Origin: Thiothrix litoralis
GTDB lineage: Bacteria > Pseudomonadota > Gammaproteobacteria > Thiotrichales > Thiotrichaceae
Assembly: GCF_017901135.1 (NCBI RefSeq)
Contig: NZ_CP072801.1
Span: 3,686,501 to 3,750,500 of the forward strand
DNA length: 64,000 nucleotides
Direction: 5' to 3'
Shown: piece after piece, positions 1 to 7,769 of the stretch
Layout of the letters: each line of letters starts with the position of its first letter
Position numbering within the stretch: position 1 is the stretch's first letter
Program-made: the position numbers and the translations under genes
The notes under the pieces: generated by a model
Told to the model about the DNA's origin: nothing
Seen by the model: only the letters and a program-made list of their open reading frames with translations
Databases searched by the model: none

Positions 1-848
1 TACAACTCAAAAATGCCCCGCAAATGGCAATTATTCAACTGGGAAGCGGATTCAAGCACTTCTTTGCTGGACGTACCCAGTATCCGCAATTCAAAAAGAA
101 GGGCAAAAGCCGCGACAGTTTCACCCTCACCAACGACCAATTCAGCCTTGCCGCTTGCCGCATCCGCATTCCCAATCTTGGGTTAGTGCGGATGCGGGAA
201 ACGTTACGCTTTTCCGGCAAAATCCTCTCCGCCACGATTTCCCGCACCGCTGAGCAGTGGAGTGGTTCGCCAGCATCACGGTGGACACGCAAGACCATAA
301 CCCCCTCCCACCCGCCGAAAACCAAGGTGTAGTAGGAGTGGATTTGGGCGTATCCGCACTGGCAACGCTGTCAACGGGGGAAAAAGTGGTCGGGGCGAAA
401 CCGCATAAAGCCTTGCTTTCCCGCCTACAACGGCTATCCAGGCATGGTGAAAAACCGCCACTTATCCCGTGCCATCAGTGACAGGGGATTTTTCGAGTTC
501 CGGCGGCAATTGCAATACAAAGCGGGAATGCGGGGTGCAGTGGTCGTGGTAGCAGATCGGTTTTTTGCCTCCAGCAAGACCTGTTCTGTCCCCGGATGTG
601 GGCATAAAGTGGACAAACTGCCGCTATCGGTACGCGAATGGACTTGCCCCATTTGTGGTGCAGTCCATGACCGTGACGTAAATGCCGCTAAGAATTTGCA
701 AGAATACGCCGTGAGTTACACGGTGTTTGCCTGTGGAGGGGAAGGCGCTGGCTCTTGGTGCAAACCGACAGTGAAACCAGCCCCCGTGAAGCAGGAATTC
801 AACGCCATAACTACTTTTAGCTAGATATAGGTAAATTTGATATAACGG
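1..848 (+). pseudogene. Broken tnpB of an IS607-type element (5' end outside window)
   Basis: The three frames read here match, piece by piece, the intact TnpB at 5906-7114 from about its residue 83 to its C-terminus. A frame change lies near 257, and about 56 codons are missing at about 441, between the LQRLSR and MVKNRHLSR segments. The first RuvC aspartate (VDLG) and the zinc-ribbon cysteines survive, but the segment holding the catalytic glutamate (GIEDLN in the intact copy) is deleted, so the protein cannot be active. The homology runs past the stop to ATAACGG at about 842-848; the intact copy ends with the same string, which suggests the element end. The 5' part and any tnpA lie before the window. 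Confidence 0.88.
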
Positions 849-940
849 TTAGCCATGAATACTAATGGATACCTATCCACTCAGCAATTCCCTGTTTCCA
901 GACTACCTGCCTTGCTCTTAACAGTATATGCATGACATAT

Positions 941-1751
941 AATGTGAATTAAGGGCATTTTCGTAGCTGATTCCAGAAAACCAGAGCTGCCGCCAATCGC
1001 CCAAAGACATGAACGAGTAACCCTTGGTATGAACGTACATTTGATGCGAACTCAATACCGGTTTTCTTCTCAATCCAGGCAACCAGCGATTCAATCGGCT
1101 GGCGTACTTGTGACACAGCGGTTGACAGCCACTGTTCGTCTGCTTCCAGATAGCGTTGTCCCTTCTTCTTTTTGACCGGTGTCCGCACAGTCAGCTGTTG
1201 GGATTGTTCAATGTCGGCAGCATCCGGGCGTTGATAGGCTTTGTCACCGAAGACTTCTTCCTGCTTTAGAACCGGCCTGATCTGGTCAAATACCTTGCCA
1301 TCCGGTGCGCTGGCAGGCAACCAACCGATGTATTCGGGCGTGGGCAACGTTCCCGCTTGTTTACGCCCGATGACATGAACACGCACCCCATAAACATACA
1401 GTTTTTTCGTTGAGCAGTAGCCATGGTCAGCAATATCGGCTGCCACACGGGCTTTAAAGCGATGCCCCTGTCTTGCCCGCGCAACGGGGAAGGAGTCAAC
1501 CAGCCGTTTTCCATCAGTCGGGGGAACCTGGGACTGAATACGCTATCAGTCAGTTGTAATTCAACATGGGGGGAGAAGCGCTGTACACACACCCAAAGGT
1601 CTGCTTCATATTGCTTGCAAAGGGACAGATAAATCGCTATCAATTGATCTTGCCAGTCCATAGTGAGAGTCCAGAACATCCGAGAAAAGTAGAGAGTTCC
1701 CGTATGATAATGGCTTTCGCTATGGCTGGTTGTCTGCCCTTAATTCACATT
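941..1751 (-). mobile_element. Deleted DDE insertion sequence with 17-bp terminal inverted repeats
   Basis: A perfect 17-bp inverted repeat, AATGTGAATTAAGGGCA, lies at 941-957 with its reverse complement at 1735-1751, bracketing a degenerate transposase. At 811 bp the element is short for a DDE insertion sequence, in line with the internal deletion in its gene. No clear target-site duplication is visible: the flanks are ATAT on the left and TTAA on the right. The right repeat supplies the last codons and stop of the truncated DUF2189 gene at 1740-1910, so the element appears to have inserted into that gene. Confidence 0.75.
949..1661 (-). pseudogene. Degenerate DDE transposase (IS982/IS5-like), deleted and frameshifted
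   Basis: Two minus-strand pieces belong together. The N-terminal piece (start 1661) runs to an LTDS motif typical of the start of IS982/IS5-type transposases. The C-terminal piece, read in another frame from about 1545, contains VDSFPV, which looks like the first DDE aspartate, then VFGDKAY (second aspartate) and the QPIESLVAWIE-KTGIE segment (likely final glutamate). The stretch normally found between LTDS and VDSFPV is missing and the frame changes at the joint, so there is both a deletion and a frameshift. The family assignment is from motif memory; IS982-like is favoured, IS5-like is possible. Confidence 0.75.
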
Positions 1752-1910
1752 TAAACTGGCGGAGGGGTTCGCTTTAATATCTGCCCAGCCTTGCCGCAAC
1801 CAACGCATAATCGCAGCAGGTTCAACGTGTTGGACGGGGTAACTTGTGAATAATTGTTCGGCATGAGGAGCGGTAGAAACGCTAGCCGATTTACTGGCGA
1901 CCTGTGTCAT
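1740..1910 (-). pseudogene. DUF2189 protein, truncated after about 52 codons
   Basis: The 56-codon frame starts at 1910 behind a strong ribosome site (AAAGGAGG, minus strand). Its last 30 residues (VEPAAIMRWLRQGWADIKANPSASL, shown here in outline) align with the N-terminus of the two full DUF2189 proteins at 15994-16779 and 20952-21971: a V/L-x-x-L/V segment, the MRWL or LRWL motif, GWxD, and PxAS just before the first membrane helix. The reading then runs into the inverted repeat at 1735-1751 and stops. All membrane segments of the family are lost. No continuation of DUF2189 coding is found beyond the other repeat at 941. Confidence 0.78.
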
Positions 1911-1946
1911 GATAAACCTCCTTTGAGAACGCTTGACTTTATAATA

Positions 1947-1965
1947 CCCTAGTATTTTACTAGGG
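1947..1965. promoter_or_regulatory. 8-bp dyad upstream of the truncated DUF2189 gene
   Basis: CCCTAGTA and TACTAGGG form a perfect dyad with a 3-nt spacer, 37 bp upstream of the start at 1910 in AT-rich DNA. No T-run follows, so an operator is likelier than a terminator. The cognate regulator is unknown. Confidence 0.35.
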
Positions 1966-2053
1966 ATTGAGCTTAATTTAGTGCAGAACATTCTCAACTA
2001 CAACAAACCCTTGTAGAAATACGGAAAATTTTTTCTAAAAAACGGCCTCATTT

Positions 2054-2935
2054 TTACAAGAGGTGTTCAGCCAGCTTGGTTTTGCCGATTAAATCAACCG
2101 CGTATTGGTGGGCAGAACGCCCGCTGCGGGATGCTCGTAGCCGCGCCCAGATGATCGCATCCTGTGCAACGGCATCGGTGAACTCCATGCTGAAACTGTT
2201 AACCCAATGCTGGACAATTTTCAGATAATCCTCTTCGCTGAACAGGTAGAACGATAGCCAGATGCCAAAACGCTCGGAGAGGGAGATTTTTTCTTCAATG
2301 GCGTCGGCGTGATGTACTTCCCGGTTGACGACCCGTGAATTGAGGTTGTCTTCCATCATTTCGGGTAACAGGTGGCGGCGGTTGGAGGTGGCATAAATCA
2401 GGATATTGTCAGGAATCGCTGCCATGCCGCCATCCAGTGCCACTTTTAGCGCTTTGTAACTCACGTCAGCCGCTTCAAACGACAAATCGTCGCAGAATAA
2501 AATGAATTTTTTGTCGCTATCGCGCAGCACTGCCGCAATCTCGGCAATATCCACCAAGTCTTTGCGGTCAATGTCGATGACCCGTAAACCCCGCTCGCCG
2601 TAACGTTGCAGCAAGCCTTTGATGATGGAGGATTTACCCGTGCCTTTTGCCCCCCACAACAGGGCATTGTTGGCGGGATAGCCTGCCAAAAACTGTTCGG
2701 TATTTTTCACCAGAACGGCTTTTTGGGCGTCAATACCCATCAGGTCGTCAAGGTTGATTAGCCGGGGCGTGGGGATGGCCTGACAATAGCCGTGGTGGTT
2801 TTCCTTGCGCCACGCGAACGCTAGATGGCGGTCAAAATCACCGGCGGGTGATGGATGCTTGCCCAGTAAATAGTGATCCAGATTCTCCAATGTCTGGGCT
2901 ATTTTCGTCAATACTTTCAGAGCTTCCTGATCCAT
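2054..2935 (-). CDS. DUF815 family AAA+ ATPase
   Basis: This is a cytosolic P-loop ATPase of the DUF815 family, whose role is not known. A Walker A box (GAKGTGKS) is at about residues 92-99 and a Walker B box (FILFCDD) at about 141-147. A sensor-1 like segment (IYATSNRRHLLPE) follows, with an arginine-rich C-terminal end (ARLRASRSGRSA). The start chosen is the ATG at 2935 (293 aa), because the longer frame from 2992 overlaps the divergent tatD region; the longer start cannot be excluded. The gene is transcribed away from tatD. Its length and motif order fit the family. Confidence 0.85.
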   Translation of the reverse strand: MDQEALKVLTKIAQTLENLDHYLLGKHPSPAGDFDRHLAFAWRKENHHGYCQAIPTPRLINLDDLMGIDAQKAVLVKNTEQFLAGYPANNALLWGAKGTGKSSIIKGLLQRYGERGLRVIDIDRKDLVDIAEIAAVLRDSDKKFILFCDDLSFEAADVSYKALKVALDGGMAAIPDNILIYATSNRRHLLPEMMEDNLNSRVVNREVHHADAIEEKISLSERFGIWLSFYLFSEEDYLKIVQHWVNSFSMEFTDAVAQDAIIWARLRASRSGRSAHQYAVDLIGKTKLAEHLL

Positions 2936-3045
2936 CGGTGGTTTTCCTGCGTGTTGGCTGATCAAGGGCTTACTGTAGTTGCTTGCATTCACCGGGGCAA
3001 GCCTTGAAAATCGCCCTTTCTCAGCAGCCAGAGCAGCAACACATC

Positions 3046-3852
3046 ATGTCCAAAAAACGCGAAATCCCGGTCTTTGACCACCCGATCATCGAAACCCATT
3101 GCCATCTGGATTATCTGGAAGGCGAAGCGCTGGATGCTGCGTTGCAGGCCGCCCGTGCGGTGAATGTTGAACGCATCATGACGATTGCCGTTTCACCCGA
3201 TAACCTCGATAAGGTGATGGCGTTGACGCAACAATACCCGCAAGTTTGGGGCACGCAGGGCATTCACCCACACGACGCCAATGATTATAGCGATGCCGTC
3301 GATGCGCAAATCCGCGCCAATGCTTTACACGCCAAGATACTGGCGGTTGGCGAAATCGGGCTGGATTACCATTATGACTATTCCGATCGTGCCAAACAGC
3401 GAGATGCGTTTGAGCGCCAGTTACAGATTGCGATTGATCTGGAACTGCCGATCGTGGTGCATACCCGCGAGGCCGACGAGGATATGGAAGCCATCTTGCG
3501 CAATTTCGTCGGGCAAATGCCCAAGCGCGGGGTGATTCACAGCTTTACCTCTGGGCAGGCGCTGGCGGAATACTGTTTGAGCGAAGGTTTCTGCTTGGGT
3601 TTCAATGGCATTAGCACGTTTAAAGCGGCGGAAAATGTGCGTGAAATCATTGCGCTAACGCCAGTCGAACAAATCCTGTTTGAAACCGATGCGCCGTACC
3701 TTACCCCGATTCCTTACCGTGGGCATAAGAATGAACCGAAGTACCTACCGTTCATTGCGGAGCATGTGGCACTGGTGAAAGGTGTGCCACTGGATACCTT
3801 ATTACCGCAGGTGTGGAAGAACAGTGTCGAGGTGTTTTTTGCTGGGCATTGA
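3046..3852 (+). CDS. tatD: TatD family metal-dependent hydrolase (DNase-like)
   Basis: This 268-aa TIM-barrel hydrolase of the TatD/YcfH family probably acts as a metal-dependent deoxyribonuclease or 3'-exonuclease in the cytosol. Metal-binding motifs appear in family order: ETHCHLD near the N-terminus (HxH), GEIGLDYHYDYS (bridging glutamate), VVHTREADED (His), HSFTSG (His) and ETDAPYL (Asp). The ATG at 3046 is preferred over 2983 because it places the HxH motif at about residue 17, as in relatives. It is divergent from the DUF815 gene. Whether it corresponds to TatD, YcfH or YjjV is not decided here. Confidence 0.9.
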   Translation: MSKKREIPVFDHPIIETHCHLDYLEGEALDAALQAARAVNVERIMTIAVSPDNLDKVMALTQQYPQVWGTQGIHPHDANDYSDAVDAQIRANALHAKILAVGEIGLDYHYDYSDRAKQRDAFERQLQIAIDLELPIVVHTREADEDMEAILRNFVGQMPKRGVIHSFTSGQALAEYCLSEGFCLGFNGISTFKAAENVREIIALTPVEQILFETDAPYLTPIPYRGHKNEPKYLPFIAEHVALVKGVPLDTLLPQVWKNSVEVFFAGH

Positions 3853-3867
3853 ACCCGTGGGCTTGTG

Positions 3868-3904
3868 TTGTAAAAAACACAAAATTAGTTGTAAAAATCA
3901 CAAA
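3868..3904. repeat. Tandem 16-bp direct repeat, 21-bp period
   Basis: TTGTAAAAAACACAAA at 3868-3883 recurs as TTGTAAAAATCACAAA at 3889-3904, exactly two helical turns apart. The first copy also forms part of a small dyad (TTGTGTT/AACACAA) just after tatD. It could be a pair of operator sites for the 72-aa exported protein downstream, or a weak terminator for tatD. Confidence 0.35.
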
Positions 3905-4051
3905 GCCAAATGAACCTAATTTCATCACCCTGCGACTTACTTAGCGCTTTTTGTGACTTTTCTTGCAAAAACAGAATCCAAAAGCAGACATTGCTTCGTA
4001 ATGTCTTAACAACGCCGGAACCCATTGTGATTTTGTTGAAGGAACTTTGCC

Positions 4052-4270
4052 ATGTTGAAATTTGCTCTGATCGCTACCGTCTGCTTACTGCCAACGTTCG
4101 CTATTGCTGCTGACCATAATGCAACTGTTCCAGCGGCTGCAACGGCTAGCCACAGTTTGCCGGTGATTGTTAAAAATGAAGTGATCGACTTTAATTTGTG
4201 TCGTTTGTCTTTTGAGAATGGCACATCACAAAATGTTAGCTGCGCGTCTGGCAAGGAATCTAGCCACTAA
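4052..4270 (+). CDS. Small exported protein, 72 aa, unknown function
   Basis: I do not recognise this family. The first 20 residues form a clear Sec signal peptide (MLKFALIATVCLLPTFAIAA) with an AxA-type cleavage site, leaving about 52 residues in the periplasm. The mature part is Ala/Thr-rich at first and carries two cysteines (LCRLSF and VSCASG), which could form one disulfide. A good ribosome site (GAAGGAA) lies about 9 nt upstream of the ATG. It stands alone between tatD and the IS605-type element. Short proteins of this composition are poorly conserved, so the coding call rests on signal peptide and ribosome site. Confidence 0.6.
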   Translation: MLKFALIATVCLLPTFAIAADHNATVPAAATASHSLPVIVKNEVIDFNLCRLSFENGTSQNVSCASGKESSH

Positions 4271-4319
4271 GACAGCGATTGTGTGGTGGTCATGGGGCTA
4301 AGTTCAAACATGGCGTAGG

Positions 4320-4352
4320 TTCAATACGTTGGGGGCAGAATCCGGCTATAAT
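4320..4352 (+). promoter_or_regulatory. Likely promoter of the interrupted hsdM gene
   Basis: A perfect TATAAT -10 hexamer is at 4347-4352. The best upstream match, TTCAAT at 4320-4325, is 21 bp away, so the -35 is weak. A short leader with CCGGAAG precedes the ATG at 4384, which lies at the very edge of the inserted element. Confidence 0.4.
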
Positions 4353-4383
4353 CGCTCCTCGCCCATTGACCGGAAGCTACACC

Positions 4384-5780
4384 ATGACATCCTCCCCTCC
4401 CTGAAGGAAGGGGATTCCTACTGTATTCAGCTAGATAGCTGACTGACTTCGGCGGGTTCCTGCTTCACAGAGCGGCTTAAGGCCGCATCTCCACAGGCTA
4501 ACAAGCGGTATCCCCGCTCTAAAACATTGATCGCGCCGACATGATCGGCGTTATTTTCGTAATGGCATTTCACGCACACAAACCGCGCTTGCGTCTGACG
4601 ATTGTCCGCCGCTACATGGTGACATTCGGGGCATTCCTGACTGGTGTAATGCGGTGGCACAGTGAACAACATGCCGCCTTTCCATGCCATCTTGTAGTCG
4701 AGTTGCCGTCGAAATTCACCCCAGCCTTGGTCGAGAATGGCTTTGTTTAAGCCAGATTTCTGGGCAACGTTTTTACCGGGGTTTTCCGCTGTGCCTGCCG
4801 CTGACTTGGACATATTCCGTACCTGCAAATTTTCGATGAACACGAGCGCGTGGTTTTGGCTGAGCGTGGTCGTCGCCTTGTGCAGGAAATCGCGGCGGGC
4901 ATTGGCGATTTGCGTGTGAATTTTTTGAACGTTGGCTTGTGCCTTTTTCCAGTTGTTGCTGAACTTTTGTTTGTGCGCCATGCGCCGTTGGTATTTGGCG
5001 AGTTTGGCGGCTTTGGTTTTGAAGCTGTTGCGCGGTTCGAGGTACGTACCGTCGGAGAACGTGGCAAAACGGGCTATACCAAGGTCGATGCCGATGGCTG
5101 TCGTGGCTTGAGAGGCGATTTTTTCCACTTCCCGCTGAGTTTGGATGCTGACAAACCATTGGCTGCCCTTGCTGGAAACCGTGACATTGCGCAGTTCTCC
5201 CAGCACATCGCGGCTGTTGCGGTAGCGTATCCAGCCCAGTTTCGGCAAGAAAAGTCGGCTATTGCCTGGGTCGAGCTTGATTTGTTTGGGGTCAGGATAA
5301 CGGAAGCTGTCACCGCTGCCTTTACGCTTGAAGCGGGGGAAATCAGCACGTTTCGCAAAGAAGTTTTGGTAGGCTTTATCGAGGTCTTTGAGCGCGTGTT
5401 GCAGGGGGTGAACCGGGGCATCTTTCAGCCACGGCGTTTCTTCCCCATTGCGCCATGCCGTCAGGTGTTTTGCCATTGCCACGTAACCGATGAATTTTTC
5501 GCCCGCTCCATGGTTGGCTTGCTGCAACGCTAATGCCTTGTTGTAAACGAAGCGGCATGACCCAGCAAAACGGCGTAGTTGACGCTGTGTTTCACTATTG
5601 GGCATGAGTTCGTATTTGAAGGCTTGGAGTCGTTGCATCTTCGGAGTGTAGCTAAACAAGAGCGGCTTGAGTGGGTATTCTGCGTTAATACTGCGCGGAT
5701 TATCCGACAAAACTACCGAAAATCGGGCGGCTTCGCCACCCGCGCTATCCTCCCCGACCTGAAGGACGGGGTTTGCCGCG
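4384..5780 (-). mobile_element. IS605-family element of the tnpB-only (IS1341) type
   Basis: The unit has a right end with a hairpin reading GTCAT outward at 4384-4388 (GACATCCTCCCC on the plus strand) and a left-end hairpin at 5743-5780 (CCCCGACCTGAAGGACGGGG core). Three further elements in the window have the same two end types, with GTCAA as the right terminus. No tnpA is present. It has landed directly after what looks like the start codon of an hsdM gene. The right-end hairpin region overlapping the tnpB 3' end is where TnpB guide RNAs of this family arise (established for ISDra2-like systems); whether it does so here is inference. Confidence 0.8.
4427..5638 (-). CDS. tnpB: TnpB, RNA-guided nuclease of IS605/IS1341 type, apparently intact
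   Basis: This 403-aa protein has the TnpB layout: an N-terminal helix-turn-helix/OrfB region, then a split RuvC fold. Catalytic residues are all visible: GIDLGIARF (Asp, about residue 205), VFIENLQV (Glu, about 289) and ADHVGAINV (Asp, near the C-terminus). A zinc ribbon has CPEC and CVKC pairs. The ATG at 5638 is chosen because MQRLQAFKYEL is the normal family N-terminus; the longer frame from 5710 is an extension into the left end. It is only distantly related to the IS607-type TnpB next door and to the relics at 32.7, 41.1 and 52 kb. Confidence 0.9.
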   Translation of the reverse strand: MQRLQAFKYELMPNSETQRQLRRFAGSCRFVYNKALALQQANHGAGEKFIGYVAMAKHLTAWRNGEETPWLKDAPVHPLQHALKDLDKAYQNFFAKRADFPRFKRKGSGDSFRYPDPKQIKLDPGNSRLFLPKLGWIRYRNSRDVLGELRNVTVSSKGSQWFVSIQTQREVEKIASQATTAIGIDLGIARFATFSDGTYLEPRNSFKTKAAKLAKYQRRMAHKQKFSNNWKKAQANVQKIHTQIANARRDFLHKATTTLSQNHALVFIENLQVRNMSKSAAGTAENPGKNVAQKSGLNKAILDQGWGEFRRQLDYKMAWKGGMLFTVPPHYTSQECPECHHVAADNRQTQARFVCVKCHYENNADHVGAINVLERGYRLLACGDAALSRSVKQEPAEVSQLSS

Positions 5781-5874
5781 CAACCTGATCAAAGTCCTCG
5801 AAACCGAGCTGTGGGATAGCGCCAATTCCTTGCGTACCAACTCGAAACTCACGGCTGCTGAATACAAAGATCCG
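5779..5874 (+). pseudogene. hsdM: hsdM N-terminal fragment (type I restriction methylase), cut by two elements
   Basis: The 95 bp between the IS605-type left end and the IS607 end read in frame as a typical HsdM N-terminus: LIKVLETELWDSANSLR, then TNSKLTAAEYKDP. Type I N6-adenine methylase subunits begin this way before the VLGLIFLR segment. The ATG that would start it sits at 4384, at the other side of the inserted element, behind a TATAAT box and CCGGAAG. Coding stops at GATCC, where the IS607 element begins at a GG/CC core. The rest of hsdM, hsdS and hsdR are not in the window, so this is the only trace of a lost restriction system. Confidence 0.72.
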
Positions 5875-5905
5875 TTATTTCAAACCTATCCAAATCTACC
5901 TTTAG

Positions 5906-7114
5906 CTAACTAAAAGTAGTCATGGCGTTGAATTCCTGCTTCGCGGGGGCTGGTTTCACTGTCGGTTTGCACCGAGAGCCAGAGCCTTCCCCTCCACAGG
6001 CAGACACCGTGTAACTCACGGCGTATTCTTGCAAATTCTTAGCGGCGTTTACGTCACGGTCATGGACTACGCCGCAAACAGGGCAAGTCCATTCGCGTAC
6101 CGACAGCGGCAGCTTGTCCACTTTATGCCCACAGCCAGAAGCAGAACAGGTTTTGCTGGAGGCAAAAAACCGATCAGCCACGACGACCACACTACCGCGC
6201 ATTCCTGCCTTGTATTCCAGTTGCCGCCGAAACTCGAAAAAGCCCATGTCACTGATGGCACGGGATAAATGACGGTTTTTCACCATGCCAGATACGTTCA
6301 AATCTTCAATGCCGATGGTATCGAATCGGTGGGTCAAATCCGTGGTGAGCTGGTGCAAACCGTCTTGGCGGATGTTGGCTATCCGGGCGTGAAGCCTTGC
6401 CAACTTCTGTTTTGCCTTGTGGCGGTTGGCACTGCCTTTGACCTTGCGGGACAGGCTGCGGGAGAGCCGTTGCAGGCGGGAAAGCAAGGCTCTATGCGGT
6501 TTCGCCCCTGCCACTTTTTCCCCCGTTGACAGCGTTGCCAGTGCGGATACGCCCAAATCCACCCCTACCGTGCCTTGGTTTTCGGCAGGCGGGAGGTAGT
6601 TTTGATCCGTATCCACGGTGATGCTGGCGAACCACTGATCAGCGGTGCGGGAAACCGTGGCAGAGAGGATTTTACCGGAAAAGCGCAGCGTTTCCCGCAT
6701 CCGTACTAACCCAAGGTTGGGAATGCGGATGCGGGATGCGTCGATGGCAAACTGGTCATTGGTGAGGGTGAAACTGTCTCGGCTTTTGCCTTTCTTTTTG
6801 AATTGTGGGTACTTGGCTCGACCTGCAAAGAAATTCTTGAAGGCGTTTCCCAGTTGGATAATCGCCATTTGCGGGGCGTTTTTGGTCACTTCCAGCATCC
6901 ACGGGAATTGTTCACGCTTGATGGCGTTCAATTGACGGCGCAAGCCCATTTGGTTGGGTTTTGGCTGGGTGTTATCGTCTTTCCATGCGGTGTATTGGGT
7001 TTGCCATTCCGCTAACGCCCAGTTGTAGGCAAACCGCGCTGTACCTGCGGCTTTCGCCAAGTACGTGGCTTGCTTATTGTTGGGGGCAAGGCGGATTTTG
7101 TGGCTGATGATCAT
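5906..7114 (-). CDS. tnpB: TnpB of IS607 element, RNA-guided nuclease, apparently intact
   Basis: The 402-aa protein shows the full TnpB layout. RuvC residues are the aspartate in GTVGVDLGVSALA (about residue 193), the glutamate in DTIGIEDLNVSG (about 277) and the aspartate in DRDVNAAKN near residue 362. A zinc ribbon has the cysteines of TCSASGC and CPVC. The ATG at 7114 overlaps the tnpA stop by ATGA, so the two are translationally coupled. A degraded copy at 1-848 shares most of its sequence. The C-terminal tail (ACGGEGSGSRCKPT) is outside the catalytic domain. Confidence 0.92.
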   Translation of the reverse strand: MIISHKIRLAPNNKQATYLAKAAGTARFAYNWALAEWQTQYTAWKDDNTQPKPNQMGLRRQLNAIKREQFPWMLEVTKNAPQMAIIQLGNAFKNFFAGRAKYPQFKKKGKSRDSFTLTNDQFAIDASRIRIPNLGLVRMRETLRFSGKILSATVSRTADQWFASITVDTDQNYLPPAENQGTVGVDLGVSALATLSTGEKVAGAKPHRALLSRLQRLSRSLSRKVKGSANRHKAKQKLARLHARIANIRQDGLHQLTTDLTHRFDTIGIEDLNVSGMVKNRHLSRAISDMGFFEFRRQLEYKAGMRGSVVVVADRFFASSKTCSASGCGHKVDKLPLSVREWTCPVCGVVHDRDVNAAKNLQEYAVSYTVSACGGEGSGSRCKPTVKPAPAKQEFNAMTTFS

Positions 7115-7734
7115 GCTTGCGAGTCTTCCACGGCTTTCTTTACCCCGTCCAGCAGCTTTTTGTTTTTGCGGGAACGTGAGCCGTACAAACGGGCGGAAAA
7201 TACCGTGATGATTTCCTGTACGTCGGTTGCCAAGTCTTCTTCAAAGGTGGTGTCTTCGCCCTTGTTCACAATCACCACCTCCACTTGTTTAGCTTCGCAG
7301 ATGGAAAACACCAGTTCTGCGCCAAAGCGTAGCAGGCGGTCTTTGTGGGTGATGACTAGCCGCCCGACATTACCCGCCAGTATCTCATTCAGCAGGCGTT
7401 TCAGCCCTTTTTTGTAGTAATTCATGCCTGAACCAAGATCGGATATTAGCTCAAATGTCCAGCCCTGTTGGGCGCAATACAGTTCCAGCACCTGCTTTTG
7501 GCGTTCCAAGTCGTCTTGTTGGTCTTGGCTGGATACCCGCGCATAGGCAAGTGTCTTGCAGCTGTCGCTGCTGGCACGGAACAGTTCAGGCTTGAGTTTT
7601 AGCATGTCGTAACGGCGGTGCTTGCCGCTGGTGTGTTCGGGGATTAGCCGCCCCTCCGCTTCCCATCGACGCAGGGTCGTGACGGATACACCGAGTAGTT
7701 CTGAGGCTTCGCTGATGGGGACTAATCTTTTCAT
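7111..7734 (-). CDS. tnpA: IS607 TnpA, MerR-HTH serine recombinase
   Basis: This 207-aa transposase has a MerR-type helix-turn-helix at the N-terminus (ISEASELLGVSVTTLRRWE, residues about 6-24) followed by a serine-recombinase domain. The catalytic serine is in YARVSSQDQQDDLERQ at about residue 68, and the downstream helices (ITHKDRLLRFG, VVIVNKGEDTTFEEDL) fit the IS607 class. The start at 7734 (MKRLVPIS) is the usual family start; the frame extends upstream to 7773 over the ctaA end. It forms an operon with tnpB. Confidence 0.92.
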   Translation of the reverse strand: MKRLVPISEASELLGVSVTTLRRWEAEGRLIPEHTSGKHRRYDMLKLKPELFRASSDSCKTLAYARVSSQDQQDDLERQKQVLELYCAQQGWTFELISDLGSGMNYYKKGLKRLLNEILAGNVGRLVITHKDRLLRFGAELVFSICEAKQVEVVIVNKGEDTTFEEDLATDVQEIITVFSARLYGSRSRKNKKLLDGVKKAVEDSQA

Positions 7735-7769
7735 ATTGAACAGCATAAGGTAGATTTCAAGCAAACTGT

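Noticed and set aside
4541-5533. Plus-strand frames inside the IS605-type tnpB
   Set aside because: They are antisense to an intact TnpB with all catalytic residues.
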